From Dimorphilus gyrociliatus (taxonomy: Eukaryota > Annelida > Polychaeta > Dinophilidae): a DNA stretch of 64,000 nt. The position numbers and the translations under genes are program-made. Location: NCBI GenBank assembly GCA_904063045.1, contig CAJFCJ010000014.1, positions 2,105,643-2,169,642 of the forward strand, in the 5' to 3' direction. Shown one piece after another: positions 34,785-47,252 of the stretch. The notes beneath the pieces were generated by a model that ran no database searches, was not told the DNA's origin, and saw only the letters and a program-made list of their open reading frames with translations. Each line of letters opens with the position of its first letter. Position 1 is the stretch's first letter.

Positions 34785-37372
34785 ATGGAAAATGTTAAAT
34801 CAGATGAAGAAGAGGAAAAATCGGTGTCTTATGATAATATTTTTAATAAGGCTGGAGATTTTGGACTATATCAAATACTAATTTTAACAGCAATAGCATC
34901 ATTTGCAGTATTTGCTTCGGCAAACAATTTTTCTTCATCTTTAACTTTGGCAGATGTTCCTCATGTTTGTAAATATCCAAAAAATATATCTCATTCCATC
35001 CATGAATTATCATCTCATGATGAAAAATTACTTATAATACCGAAGAATTCCAAAGGAAAATTTGAAAACTGTGCTATTTTTGACAGGTGAGTCAAAAGCG
35101 TCTATATACTGTATACATTTAAAATATAAACTATCTTCTCTCTCTCTCTTTCTCTCTCTTTTAACGTTTTTCCTCTCCCTTGAACTAGACCTTATTCTAC
35201 TATGACATCTGATGAAGCTCATTTGCTTTTATCTAATAAGACTTTGTTAGAAAATGAGACAGCTTCAACAATACCTTGTCCTAACGGATACAATTACGAC
35301 ACATCAGAAGCTAGTGAAACGGCTGTAACAGAGGTATTAAATGTTTTTTTTTCTTTTCTATATACACAGTATAAATACATTGTATATTCTTCTTTTAGTG
35401 GAATTTAGTTTGTGGTAAAAAATGGCAAACTGATTTAGCAAGCGTCGTCTATCAAGCTGGTGGATTTTTCGGTTTACTTGTGATAGGATTCCTTGGAGAT
35501 TTGTTTGTATTTTTCATTTATTTTTAATTGTTCTTAATTGATTGGTATTTGTTAAAGACTATAAAAGTTATATGATTTCTACAGAATAGGAAGGCGAAGA
35601 ACGTCATTAATAGCCCTAGTATTTTTAATAGTTGTAACGATACTTAGTGGAGTTGCCAGAAATTATTTATTCTATTTAATAACGAGATTTGTAACTGGAA
35701 TGTTTAATCTTCCAGTTGCTAGTATATTATTAATTTTATGTAAGTTGAAATACTATAAGAAACAAAGCTAAATTCATTCAATAAGTGAAACAATATAACA
35801 AACCTATCCTAGGTCTAGAAATTACTGGACCAAATTGGAGAATTGTCGTTGTTGTTGCTTCTCATATTGTTTGGGTACTTGGATATTTCTTCCTAACACT
35901 TTTAGCATATAAATTAAATAATTGGAAAGTTATACATATAGTAACAGGATCTGTTTTGATTCTATTTTTATCCTTCTATTTGTAAGTAAATTTTTGACTA
36001 TTAAATTTACAATTTATACTATTTTAACGTAATATTTTCTTATATTATTGATATAGTTTTATCCCAGAATCGCCTAGATGGCTATTTTCAAAACGTAAAA
36101 TTAAAGAATGTCTAGAAGTATTAAATAAAATGGCAAAGGCTAATGACAGAAAATTTTTAAAGTCTGCTAATTCTGAAGAATTGAAAATTCTAGATCCTCA
36201 AGTATAAATTAGATAACGATATCAATTAATATTAAATCTATATTTATATTTATATATCATTTTTACTTACCGCTTCTAATCGCAACTATTAACTTTTCTT
36301 CTTAGCAGCAATTGCTGTCAACAAGTGACAATTTCGAATCGGAAGCTTCAACTGGTCAGTGGCAGCAGCAACAAGAAGAGCAGCATATTAAAACAGGAAC
36401 TGTACGCTCTTTATTATAATTTCATATGCATATTATAAGATTATACTATATACTTTATTCTTATTTATATAGGTTGAAGTAAAAACTTATACGCCAATAG
36501 ATCTATTCCGTTTTCCTGTTCTTAGAAAGAGAGTAATAATTCTATGTTTTCAATGGTTTGCTGTCTCTTTTATTTATTATAGTTTTGTTTATGGTTCATC
36601 AAAGTTTCATGGAAATATCTTTATAAATTTTATGATTGAAGGAGCCGCAGAAATGCCAGGAGTAATCCTTAGTCTAGTCATGATGGGTTTATTAGGAAGA
36701 AATAACGTATTATCAATATTATTTATTAGCTGTGGTGTTTCAATAATAATAAGTAAATTTGTTGCGAAATGGCCAAAATTAATATTTATATTAATTAGTA
36801 AAATGATGATAAGTGGCTGCTTTACAACTACATATCTATATACAAATGAATTGTTGCCAACTGTTCTAAGATGTACTGGCTTCTGTTTTATATCTGCTGT
36901 CGGAAGAATAGCAGCCATAATAGTGCCTTTCGTAGGAAAAATAGTAAGTTATCTTTTCTTTTTTTTTACAACTTATTAATATTTTTTTATTAAAAAAAAA
37001 AGGGAGGTTACGCATCTCCTGTCACTAGTTGGACATCTGCGATAATAGCTGGTGTAATGATGCCATGGCTACCGGAAACAAAGGGTCATTATCTACCCCA
37101 AAAAGTTTCGGATATTGACAGGTAATGTATTATGTATATATAGTATTGGCAAGTTCTAAGCGGCCATCTATAATAATAATAATAATTGATCATAATATAT
37201 AAAATATCAACGATTTTAGATGACTTCTTTGAACTTGCATGTTACTAAATATACCCTATATACTGTATAAAGCTAATAAAGAAACTATACATCATCAATT
37301 TACAATTATAAATCTATTTATAGAATACCAGAAGATGATGATAAGGAAGAAAATATTACGAATACACCATAA
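34785..37372 (+). CDS. SLC22-family organic ion/carnitine transporter
   Basis: Plasma-membrane MFS transporter of the organic cation/anion (SLC22) type. Ten exons: 34785-35086, 35189-35333, 35399-35502, 35585-35739, 35813-35981, 36057-36201, 36306-36401, 36473-36943, 37003-37121 and 37324-37372 (584 residues). Family marks include FNKAGDFGLYQILIL at TM1, a large extracellular TM1-TM2 loop with N-glycosylation sites, the loop end TEWNLVCGKKW, the MFS motif GDLIGRRR after TM2, EITGPNWR near TM4-5, PESPRWL after TM6, and ELLPTVLRCTGFCF near TM11. The central cytosolic loop is Gln-rich (QWQQQQEEQ). The C-terminal tail is short and acidic. Substrate cannot be predicted. Confidence 0.9.
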
Positions 37373-38806
37373 ACTATAAAAACAAATACATTTTACAAAG
37401 AAAACATCAAGTACATTTATCTATAAATATATACTGTATATGCACTAAATATATGTATATTCCAGTGGATAAATTAGTAAGAAATATTAATAAATTTATT
37501 AAAAATCAACACTTTTATTTGTTGAAAAGTTTTGTTAATGTTTTCTATCGCTCTCTCTTTTCCTCTCTTCTCTTCTCTTCTAATGATTCATATGAAAAGA
37601 AAGACAGAGACAGGCAGAGAAAGAAAAAAAGAACTTTAACAATTGGTCCTTTAAGTTTTCAAGTTATATTTAAAAGACAACAAAAAAAGACTTACGCAAT
37701 TATATATAATTTATTACGACAGGGTAGTTTCTAGCTGTTCACTAATGCTATAAATCTTTAACCTTGACCTTTTAATTTTTTTAAGTTTAACTTTATCTTT
37801 TAGACTAGAAATGTAAAATTGAAGAAAAGTAGATTAAAATAGATAATTGTCTTTATTATAACAATAAAAGTCAGAGAATAAGAAAAGTGATAGGAAAAGA
37901 ATAGCAAAGAAATTGGAATAGATTTATTGGTAACAATCACTTTTTCCTATATTTATATATACATTTATAAAAAAAGAACCAGACAAAAAAAGTTAATTAC
38001 GTATATATATTGTCTATGAACAATAGGTTTAAGTTTCGTCCTAATATTTGGAGAGACAGAGATTAAAAAAAAAACTTCAATGGACACCTCAAACAATCTA
38101 AATAAGAACAATTTTCGTTTAGTATTAAATGTTTATAAGAACCATGTGCACCTGGAGCTTTCTTGTTGCAGTCAACTGACAGAATCGTTAACTTCTTTCA
38201 ATTTCACTTCTTCCATTTGGAAAGAAAAAGAGAAAAGACTTTGAAAAGACTTTCAAAAAAGAAGAAAATTAAAAATTCAATTTTTATTCAAGTTTTTATT
38301 TGATTTGTTTTGTTGTTATTATTTTTGGTAAGAAAAAAGAAATCTATATAGTTTATAATTTTATAGGAAATATAAAAAGATCTGACCTAATTCTGATACT
38401 TTAATCCAGTTAGTGAAACGTATGTACATGTATTTTCCGAATAGAAAGTTTTGCAACTGTATAGATATTTAGAAAAGAAAATATTTAATACGGCTTTAGT
38501 TTACAGAATTTGAGAGAAGGAAGGAGATAGATAGACAGACAGACAGATAATGAATCAATCAGTTAGATAGAGAGAAGAAAAGGAAATTGATCTACAGTAT
38601 TATTATAATTATTATATTTCATATTAAAATATTCTACTCTATTTATTACTATAGGATCTAATCAATACGAATATAACTATTTATCTTATCTTCTCTCACG
38701 TGATTGCCTAAATTATTCCCATTGTTGCCTAATTGACTTATATACTATATATATATTAATATATATATACAACCACTTTTTTAGACTCAAGAAAGAAGTA
38801 CACAAA
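37373..38806. other. Intergenic: SLC22 3' end to hexokinase promoter
   Basis: AT-rich spacer with TATACTGTATATG near 37432, GACA/GATA units near 38530-38550 and TA-rich sequence just before hexokinase. No coding frame of note. A TCACGTGA E-box lies about 105 bp before the hexokinase ATG. Confidence 0.6.
38696..38703. promoter_or_regulatory. E-box TCACGTGA upstream of hexokinase
   Basis: Palindromic 8-mer of the bHLH-ZIP type. The same word is found about 70 bp upstream of fucose mutarotase (47179). It could mediate nutrient-responsive expression through Mlx/Mondo or TFEB-like factors; this is inference. Confidence 0.4.
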
Positions 38807-40546
38807 ATGGCACATTTAATGAATATTAACGTTCCTCAAACTCTCCTAAAGAAGGTATTGATAATCTATTTGAAAAATAGAAAAGTTCCATTATTAAGAA
38901 TTCAAAGTGAAATTCCTTTTATATTTAGATTAGTAAGAACATTATATTAGAGGAGGAAGATTTCCTTAAGGTATGTAAAATATTTCGTCAAGAAGCTAAG
39001 GATGGTCTGAATAAAGATAAGACAAAGAGGAAATCATTACAAATGGAAAATACTTTTGTCAGACATCTATTAGATGGCGCTGGTTTGTAATAATTATTTG
39101 ATATTTTTAGCAAATAGGCCTTATTTTCTATCGTAATAATTTATTACAACCATCATTTACAATTCCACTAAATATAGCTTAAAATAGATGAACTGTAACC
39201 GTCCTTGAGTTTTGTAATATATTTAGAATGAACTAATAGCCTAATTTCTTAAATAAAAGAAAGTCCTTAATAAAAAATGATTTTGCATTAATTTTATCCA
39301 AATTGATTATTCTCTTTTTTTAGAATGTGGAGATTATATGGCTTTAGACTTGGGTGGAACAAACTTTAGAGTTCTTTTATGTAAGATGAGAAATGGAGAA
39401 TTACGAGAAACCAAAGTAAAAAACTATAATTTAGAGAAGGAAGTGTTAAGAGGACCATCGGACGGAGTTTGTATTTTATTACAATTGTTTACTATACCTC
39501 TATTCGATAATTTTACACAAAACTATTATTCTCCATAGGTTTTTGATCATATTGCCAATAGTATTGCGAAATTCCTTACTGAATTCAATATACAAAATAA
39601 TAATATTCCTCTGGGCTTTACATTCTCCTTCCCTATGAGCCAATTTGGATTGAATAAAGGTGTTCTTGTTACTTGGACAAAAACCTTCAAGTGTCCGGAT
39701 GGAGTTGGTAAAAATGCTGTTGAAATGTTGGAAGATGCTTTGAAGCGAAAGAAAGTTACAAAAGTTAAAGTTGTGGCAATATTGAATGATACTACTGGAA
39801 CGTTATTGGCCGGATCTTATTTAGATCATAAATGTTCAATTGGACTTATACTTGGTACTGGATTCAATGCGGCTTATGTTGAAAATGCCGCAAATGTTAA
39901 ACGTTGGGGAAATGAAGAAATGGGTGATACGAAACAGGTGGTTATTGATACTGAATGTGGCGCTTTTGGAGATAATGGAAGTTTGGATTTCTTCAAGTCT
40001 GAAGAAGACTTTCTTCTTGACAAGCATTCTAATCATATTGGATCTTTTACTTTTGAAAAATTGTTTGCTGGCCACTACGTGGGAGATCTTGTTAGACTTC
40101 ACTTGAAAAGTTTAAACTCTGCAGGTACTTTCTTATCGGAACCATGCGAAGCCTTGAAACAATGGGGTCATTTTAATGGCAGGCACGTGACTGATATAGA
40201 AAAGGGACACAACGTCGAAGAAATTTTGCAGAATTTACTCAAAGTTAAAGTTAGCAAAGATGATTGTTTAATTGCTCGATATATCTGCCGGGCAATATCG
40301 ATAAGATGTTGCCAACTCGTATCGGCAATCATCCTTGAACTAGGCAGCATAATGGAAAGAAATCATGTAACCGTTGCAATTGACGGATCCTGGTATAGGC
40401 ATCACCCTAAAATGAAATCAGACATGGAGAAAATCTTGAAAGAATTCGATAAGAATAGAGTTTACGAATTTATTCTAGCTGATGACGGTTCGGGTAAAGG
40501 AGCGGCTTTCGTTGCCGCGGTTGCTACTGGCCTTGAAAAAGACTAA
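38807..40546 (+). CDS. Hexokinase
   Basis: ATP-dependent phosphorylation of glucose and other hexoses at C6, the first step of glycolysis; cytosolic. Exons are 38807-38854, 38929-39082, 39324-39466 and 39539-40546 (450 residues), the size of a single-domain animal hexokinase or glucokinase. LDLGGTNFRVL (near 75) is the ATP phosphate loop. LGFTFSFP and VTWTK bind sugar, Asp199 in LNDTTGT is the catalytic base, and GTGFNA and TECGAFGD continue the sugar site. LADDGSGKGAAFVAAV forms the adenosine end. The usual Trp of EWGAFGD is Cys, and GTGSNA/GTGTNA has Phe. Residues 44-49 could be mistaken for an intron start (GTATGT at 38971), but the frame reads through and matches the family, so it was kept as exon. 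It converges on the GDPD gene with 110 bp between stops. Confidence 0.95.
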
Positions 40547-40656
40547 TTTTTATACATAAACATTTGTTTAAGTCATTACAACAAACTTTAGAATATACTG
40601 TACTTTTTCTTTTAATTTTTAAATCTTTATATCTTCTTTTATCTAATCATTTGTAT

Positions 40657-41799
40657 TTAATATAAGACTTTGTTTATAAGCCATATAGAAAGGAAAGAGG
40701 AAAGGAAGTGTAATGATAAAGAATTTCCTTCGCATTTCACTTCTTCATCTTTCTTGTATCGGTAATCTAAATGCTCTCTTAATCCATATGGATAATCTGT
40801 AAATAGGCCGTCAACTTTCTCCTTAATATAGGCATCGTACTGTCTTCTTACATCGTCCCCATATATCCAAGGAATAGAACGATCTTCAACCGTAAATGTC
40901 CATACATGAACTTTCATATTTTTATCGTGAACTCGTTTTACTAAACCAGTTGATTCTCCAGTCGATATTTTTGAACCACCTCCAAAAAATACGGCGGCCT
41001 TTGTTACACCAACACCAGCTGCATATTTTGAAAGACTGTCCAGAAAGAAGTCAGTAATAAGCGGCAGTGGTGTTAAGAATATAACGGGAATCTTTGTTAA
41101 CTTTGATAATTCTTCAGCAGTTTCTTCTTCAAAACTTTGTAAATAGCACGGTCTCTTTTCTCCATCGTATCCATGGTCGTGTAAGATTTTAACAACTATC
41201 TTTTCAAAAGACGTATTCTGACTGTTTAATAATTCATCTTTCAGAACTTCATTATGCCAAGCAGAAGCTTTTAATTCGGGATAGATTCCAATTGTTCTTG
41301 ACGCATTTTGAGCTATTGAAATATAATCTTCTAAACTAAGAAATCTATATCGTAGATTATAATTAGGATTTCTCCCAGATGACGATTTTCTCTTTATTTT
41401 CAATCTTCTCAACTCTTGCCAAGTGAAGTCAACTGTGTAATAATCTCTCGCTGGAAACCCTAAACCTGGTATATCATGATAGTTAGATTTGTTGTGAAAT
41501 TCAGGATAAGAATGAACGTCAGTTGTCGCATTTAAATAACAATCATGATGGCAAACTGGAACTAAGTCTTTTGATAGACAAATATCACATTCGATAAAGT
41601 GCGCTCCCTGTTCAATAGCTAATTTGTATGAGACTTCTGTATGGTCAGGCCGTTCCCCAGACGCTCCTCTATGGGCAATATTCAAAGGAGTCTTGACTGA
41701 AATTCCTGGAAGTCCATGGTTGAATACTGGCAAATCAGTTAGGGTATTAATAATATTAGAAAAATCCAATACGAATAGAAGGAGAACCGCCAACTTCAT
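40657..41799 (-). CDS. Secreted/GPI-anchored glycerophosphodiester phosphodiesterase (GDPD)
   Basis: Hydrolyses glycerophosphodiesters to glycerol-3-phosphate plus alcohol; GlpQ-like TIM-barrel family. Single uninterrupted 380-residue frame. Signal peptide about 1-20 (MKLAVLLLFVLDFSNIINTL). The catalytic HRGASG begins near 43, followed by PDHT, where the family usually has PE, so a metal-ligand Glu appears replaced by Asp. IECDICLSKDLVPVCHHD supplies the Glu/Asp ligands and the second His, and YPELKAS provides the later Glu/Lys. Several N-glycosylation sites fit secretion. The last 20 residues are hydrophobic (LHFLSSFLSIWLINKVLY) after a Ser-rich spacer, as in a GPI-anchor signal; a C-terminal TM is the alternative. 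It is intronless while almost all neighbours have introns, so retroposition or horizontal acquisition are possible. Confidence 0.92.
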   Translation of the reverse strand: MKLAVLLLFVLDFSNIINTLTDLPVFNHGLPGISVKTPLNIAHRGASGERPDHTEVSYKLAIEQGAHFIECDICLSKDLVPVCHHDCYLNATTDVHSYPEFHNKSNYHDIPGLGFPARDYYTVDFTWQELRRLKIKRKSSSGRNPNYNLRYRFLSLEDYISIAQNASRTIGIYPELKASAWHNEVLKDELLNSQNTSFEKIVVKILHDHGYDGEKRPCYLQSFEEETAEELSKLTKIPVIFLTPLPLITDFFLDSLSKYAAGVGVTKAAVFFGGGSKISTGESTGLVKRVHDKNMKVHVWTFTVEDRSIPWIYGDDVRRQYDAYIKEKVDGLFTDYPYGLREHLDYRYKKDEEVKCEGNSLSLHFLSSFLSIWLINKVLY

Positions 41800-42367
41800 T
41801 TTAAAAATGTAATATGATAAAAAAAAAGCAAGATAAATTTACGTCACTTAAAAATCACTGATGAAGTGTCTCCTTCAGTATCCATCATAAAGATATATTT
41901 ATTAATCAATTCTCTACAGGTATGTATGAATAGATATACTGTATATAAAGTTATAATAAAATAATAAACATACTAATATTAATAAATATATAGATATATA
42001 TATATATATATATATTAACTAATATACAATTAAAATGATATACTTTTTTTTAAAGATTATAGTCCTGTTCAAAATTTAATAATAAAAAATAGTCTGATTA
42101 CTTTTCAAGATAACTTACTTTGTATCTTATTTATTAATATCAAGGTATTCGTAATTAAGCTTATTAATTAAAATTGTACACTTCATTATATTTATTATTT
42201 TATATTGATTGAATATTTCATAAATTTATCATTTATATCAAAAGATTTATAGAAATAGAGAGAGAAATGAGTTGAAAGCCAGAAGCACTAATTTTTATGT
42301 AGAAAATCAACATTATATGTTTATGATGATAAATTATTATATTACTAATATATTATATTTTAGCTAT
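41800..42367. other. Intergenic: GDPD promoter side to SEL1L3 3' end
   Basis: About 570 bp, very AT-rich, with a TATACTGTATATAAA word near 41936 and a (TA)n run near 41994-42016. No coding content seen. Confidence 0.6.
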
Positions 42368-45300
42368 TTATATCTCGGCTATTCTTGGAGGTCCCATATG
42401 TCTGATAAGAACAGAAACAACGCATATCAGTACTGCAGTTATGATTGCCAAAGCGAGACCAGCCACTGCCTGCTTGATAGATCAATTTATATTGTATATT
42501 ATATTTGTTTTTAAGGACATAAAGTTATTATAATTACCTTAACTAATCTTGGATACTCGTATATGCTTGCCATCAGTTTAGCTTTCCATAAGGCAAGTGT
42601 ACATGGAAGAAAAGCTTCTCTACTCGTCTTACATTTTTCGTATAAAGTTTGAAGAAGAGAGAATTTTGAATCGCACCTAATTTTTAGTTTTTTCCATATA
42701 ATTTCATCAATTTGATAATCATTTTCTACTAAATAAGCCAAATTGAAATAGGCTTGTGGACTTCCCTTCAGAGCGGCACTAGCATAAAAGTGAGATGCAT
42801 TATGTTTTTCATTTTTCATATCAAGACTTAAATCTCCCAATTTAATCCATGCTGTATTATAGAATATAGATATATTTATATTTTGATAAAAGATATAACT
42901 GCAATAACTGACCATATGGATCGGCGTTCGATTTATCTCTTTTAATAGAAATTTCGTAATTTCTAAAAACGCATTCTTTATGGAAATATATTCTTGTATA
43001 TTGCTACAAAATATATTTATAAAATCCATTTAGAAATTATATAAAACTAATAAAAAAAAAACAACCTAACCTCGTAATTTTCACATAACCATGCTAAATT
43101 AAAATTGGCAACTTCAATACCACTCTCCGCTGCTAATGAATACCAAAGCAAAGCTGATGGTCTAATAAACATCAAATAATTTTTTTAACAACTACTATCA
43201 GTAAATTTATGAATATATTATAGTGATATTTACATATTTCCGTGCCTGTAGGCTTTTAACCCATTGGCCATTAATGTACCCTGTATCGGATTCTCTTCGC
43301 TAACGTATCGAGCCCAACTAAAATAAACAACTATGTTCTCTTACTAATTTATAATGGTCATTAAATTTCAAACTTACGTGACGGCTAATTCAGGATTCCG
43401 GACTGCTTTTGGGTGGCCTCTTATATTGAACATTGCAATAACAATAGCTGAATCAAGCTGACCTCTTACAGCAGCAAAAGAGAAATAGTCAAAAGCTTTC
43501 ACCTTATCAATTTCCTTATTTATGGTTCTGCCTTCCATATACATATGGCCCAAATTGTGAGCAGCATCGGCTAATCCTCTTCCCATTGCTCTTTCAAACA
43601 GTTTTGTAGCTTTTGCGATATCACCTTCAACTTCTAAAGCATGCCAGCCTAAAGCGTTGAGAGCATTAGGATTACCCTTGGAAGCAGCTTTACTAAGCTG
43701 ATGAATAGCTGCAGTTTCGTTTTTCTCAGTTCCATGACCCTTAAGCAAAGCAATTCCATAATCGTATTGAGCTATTGTATTGCCCTGTTCGGCTCCTTCT
43801 CTATAGTAATTAACAGCAGCCTGTAAATTCCTCCTTATACCTTGTGCTCCCCAAAATAATAGTCTGTACGATAAAATATTCCAATGTAATTAAAAAAAGC
43901 TAAACTGTAGCTGAGAAACAATAGCCAAATACCTCGACGCATGCTCCCTTGCTGAGTTGACTCCGTGAGATGCTTGATGGGTAATCCAATTCCATAAATC
44001 TCCTTGATCATCAGTTTGTAATTTAAGTTGGACTTCGTCTGTCAGTCGAATTTTTTCGGCTACAACACCTTCCTGGTGATGTTCTAATCTATCTTGACCA
44101 GTAATGTCGGCCAATGCCTTGTAATAATTATAAGATATTTCGTAATCTTGAGGGAAACTATCTAAGCCTAAATTATGTTTTGCCCCCAGTGATTGTAAAC
44201 AACTTCTGTGACTTTTCATCGCACATTTTAAGAGTAAACCTCCAGACTATTTTTTAAAATTACAACAGGGTTAAAGGGTTAATTCGCTGCCATCACTTGT
44301 AATGTAAAACTATACCTTTCTTTCTTGCATACGAATTCCAAATCCATTATTCAACATTGCCGCTAGAAGTGCTGTTGCATTATTATTTCCATAGCAACTG
44401 GATTCTTCCAAAATTCTTTCCAATTTTCCAAAATCTGGATTAGGATTATTCTGCAAAATAAAGAAGAGATAACTTTACCTTCGCTTTACAAAAACAAACA
44501 AACTTACTAAAACGTCAGTAACGTTTCTGTATAATAACCTTCCAGCTTCTATTAAAGTTGGTATATGTCCTCTAAAAACGCTTTTTCTTACTTTCAAACC
44601 GAGTAATTTAAATTTCTCCTTTTCCGGTTGTTTCCATGCTGCGCAAGTTTTCTTTGCTCTTTTAAATGATGATTTTTTTCCAAAAAATATTTCATTCATA
44701 AATCTATTACAACTACCTACAAACGAAAAAAGAATGACCATGAAAACTGTGTTTATTGTCTACAACAGTCTTTACGTTTTCGATTTATAGCTTCTAAAGT
44801 TAATTTTGCTCTCCAAACTCTGTTCTCAAACCAATTAATATAACTATTACAGATAGTACTTTCATCTTTCATTTCGTATAACCATTTTGAATCAATATCG
44901 GGTATCTAATAGAAAGCGTAAGTAGTTCTAAGATAACAATATGAAGAATTATTACTGTTTTGGCAGAGTAATACTTTCTTCTGTAGATCGTTGCCATAGC
45001 AATAATCCCAGTGAAAGAATTAATAATTTCAGAACCTCCGAAAACTAATAGGCCAAAAGAATCATCGTAATGAACTGGTCTCTCCATAGTTAATCTGTTA
45101 TTAATGTTTTCTTTATATAATTAACTTTAAAAAGTATATAAAAATTGAATAATCTTCATCTTACTGAATAAGCGTCTTCTCTTTAACATTCAAGTTTTTA
45201 CCGTGTAGAATTTGCATATTCCACTATAATAATAATAATAGGAAAAGAAGAAAGAATGAAAGGATGAAAGGATGAAAGAAACAATTGAGAATAGTAATTT

Positions 45301-46355
45301 TACCAAATTATTATCTGCGGATAAAATTAATCGAAACCACGTTTGTAAAGGTATAGTAAAACTAGTTTCTGCCCATGCAGGTATTCCGCCTTGAGCTACT
45401 ACTTGTATTCGTAATTGTCCTATTGAAAAGAATAATTATATAATCAATTAATACAATGTTGCAATAGTTTATTAAATAAATTACCTGTTCTTAGAATATA
45501 AATTAAAAAAGATGCTACCCGATCGTCCCAAGTATGTCTTTGAATAAGGCTACAAACGTCTGAATTCTTACAGTACTGATCGACATATAGTAAAATATCT
45601 AAAGTAAATCTAATTAAAAGAAATTCAACTATAGTTAGATCTAAAGTCTGAAAGAATAACAAACTAATTTACTTACTTTGGTTTTGTAAATGTAGAAAGT
45701 CTTTTCTTCTCTAATATTTTAGAATTATAATTTGGTAAAACCCTAACAACTCCTCCTCTTTCTCCATTAAAAGCAACTGGATATTTTATTGCTTTAAACA
45801 CTTCTAAAAAATAAAATTAACATAATATGTTATTATTCATTTATTAAGATAAAATTAACCTGCTTCTAATTTGCAAATAGGCCTAAATGGTTTATTATAT
45901 AAAATCTCTTGAAAGGGAGTAAAACATAAATTAGGGTGATATTGTTTCCTCTGATAAGGAGGAGGTATGCTGAAACTCTCTTCAGTTTTAACTTTTGAAT
46001 AAGAGCATCTCTGAAGTTTCGGATGTAAGATACACAACTCAAAATTACATTTAGAAGAAGTCCAATAAATTCTGTTATGTTGAGAAGGTTTATAAGCTAA
46101 AACCTTTGGAAGAGGGACGACAATTGACCTAGAGCCTTTTTCATTTGAACAAGACCACGTATTATGCCAAATTAATGTTTTATAAACATAGAGTTCAATT
46201 TTTATGAATTTCTCTCCAATACAAAAATAGTCTAGTTGAAATGTACTGAGATGTTTCAGAGTAGTTCCTTTCTTCGAAGCACCAAACTTTACATACTCTA
46301 TAGAATCTAAGGCTAATCCAAAAGTAAATAGTCCAAATACTATTAATTTTATCAT
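42368..46355 (-). CDS. SEL1L3: Protein sel-1 homolog 3 (SEL1L3) ortholog
   Basis: Large type I membrane protein with Sel1 repeats; molecular role in the family is poorly known. Fifteen exons, 5' to 3': 46355-45860, 45803-45677, 45609-45485, 45419-45304, 45223-45165, 45094-44956, 44905-44776, 44716-44508, 44450-44316, 44246-43933, 43863-43378, 43317-43234, 43161-43071, 42975-42538 and 42469-42368 (1016 residues, against about 1,130 in human). Signal peptide about 1-16. The N-terminal half contains NGERGGVVRVLP and a lectin/laminin-G-like fold (KPKFTLDILLYVDQYCKN ... SFGLLVFGGSEIINSFTGII). The second half has the Sel1 repeats (for example AAHNLGHMYMEG and GSPQAYFNLAYLVE). A C-terminal TM lies at about 984-1005 with a short cytosolic tail. 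The exon 3 acceptor was set at 45609 because the nearer AG gives a stop. The exon 14 acceptor (42975) is the least certain join. Confidence 0.9.
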
Positions 46356-47252
46356 TTCTTTCTAAAAAATATCTTAGTTTCAATTCAGATTTCTTTTATT
46401 TATATTGTAAATCCATATGATCGCCATATTGAACAGCTGACGGTTATTATACAGCTGTGTCATTCATCTATAACGTGGACAAGACCATGTCAGTTGAATT
46501 GTCAGAGGGACTGATAATAGGTTATCAATGATCGAGTAGGTAGAAGGGTTCGGTAGTAGAAGACGTAGATAATAGGGGAAAGAGAGGTGTAGAGGTTTAG
46601 ATGGACATTGAGGAAAGGAATATGGATGAGGAGAAGAAGGAAGTCGAGAGAAACAGTAAGAAGTGGAAGAGTAATTGACCCACTTTTCAAAGTAAATTTA
46701 TAAGATTCTTTCATTTCTTTAGAAGTAGGGAAAAATCAATTTTTTTTAAGTACGTTTGAATTACTATATGTCGTAATGAAATTTACTACAGCAATATTCC
46801 TGTTGATTTACGCTTAGAATACAAATTTTCTATTATATTTCCTTTTAAGAAGATGAGTGTATATAGAACCTTCTCTTTTTCTATGTCTATGATATGATAA
46901 TCTTAATCGTAATATTCAATAACATCAGCTTATAAACAATTTTTTATTAATATTGAACAAAAGTTGTTTAGAGTTTTTATATATTAACATATATATATAT
47001 GTACTGTATATATATAATATTTCCGGTTTATATAATCAAATTCAATTCGATGAATCACATTAGCTATTCTGAAAATTAAAGAATTGATCGATTATACCGC
47101 TAATTTTAAATTTTTAATACATTTAAACTTCTTCCCGCGCATCCCGTCTATTGGATAAAAAATATTATCATTGAAATATCACGTGATCATTTTGATAAAG
47201 GTCAAGGTTATAATTTAGAAGGCGTTAAACTTTTTAAGAGATATCTAATAAG
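46356..47252. other. Divergent spacer between SEL1L3 and fucose mutarotase
   Basis: About 900 bp shared upstream region of two divergent genes. It holds a TACTGTATATATA patch near 47000 and an E-box at 47179. A purine-rich section at 46500-46700 has an open frame on the minus strand that looks like chance. Confidence 0.55.
47179..47186. promoter_or_regulatory. E-box TCACGTGA upstream of fucose mutarotase
   Basis: Palindromic bHLH-ZIP site 67 bp before the FUOM ATG. It is the same 8-mer as before hexokinase and is related to the palindrome at 2120. Confidence 0.4.

Noticed and set aside
38971-38992. GTATGT...CAAG as a mini-intron in hexokinase exon 2
   Set aside because: Only 22 nt and out of phase; reading through gives VCKIFRQEAKDGL, which fits hexokinase.
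45628-45676. Acceptor TTTCAG 29 nt after the SEL1L3 exon 2 donor
   Set aside because: Joining there creates an immediate stop; the acceptor ending at 45610 restores phase and the conserved KPKFTLDILLY sequence.
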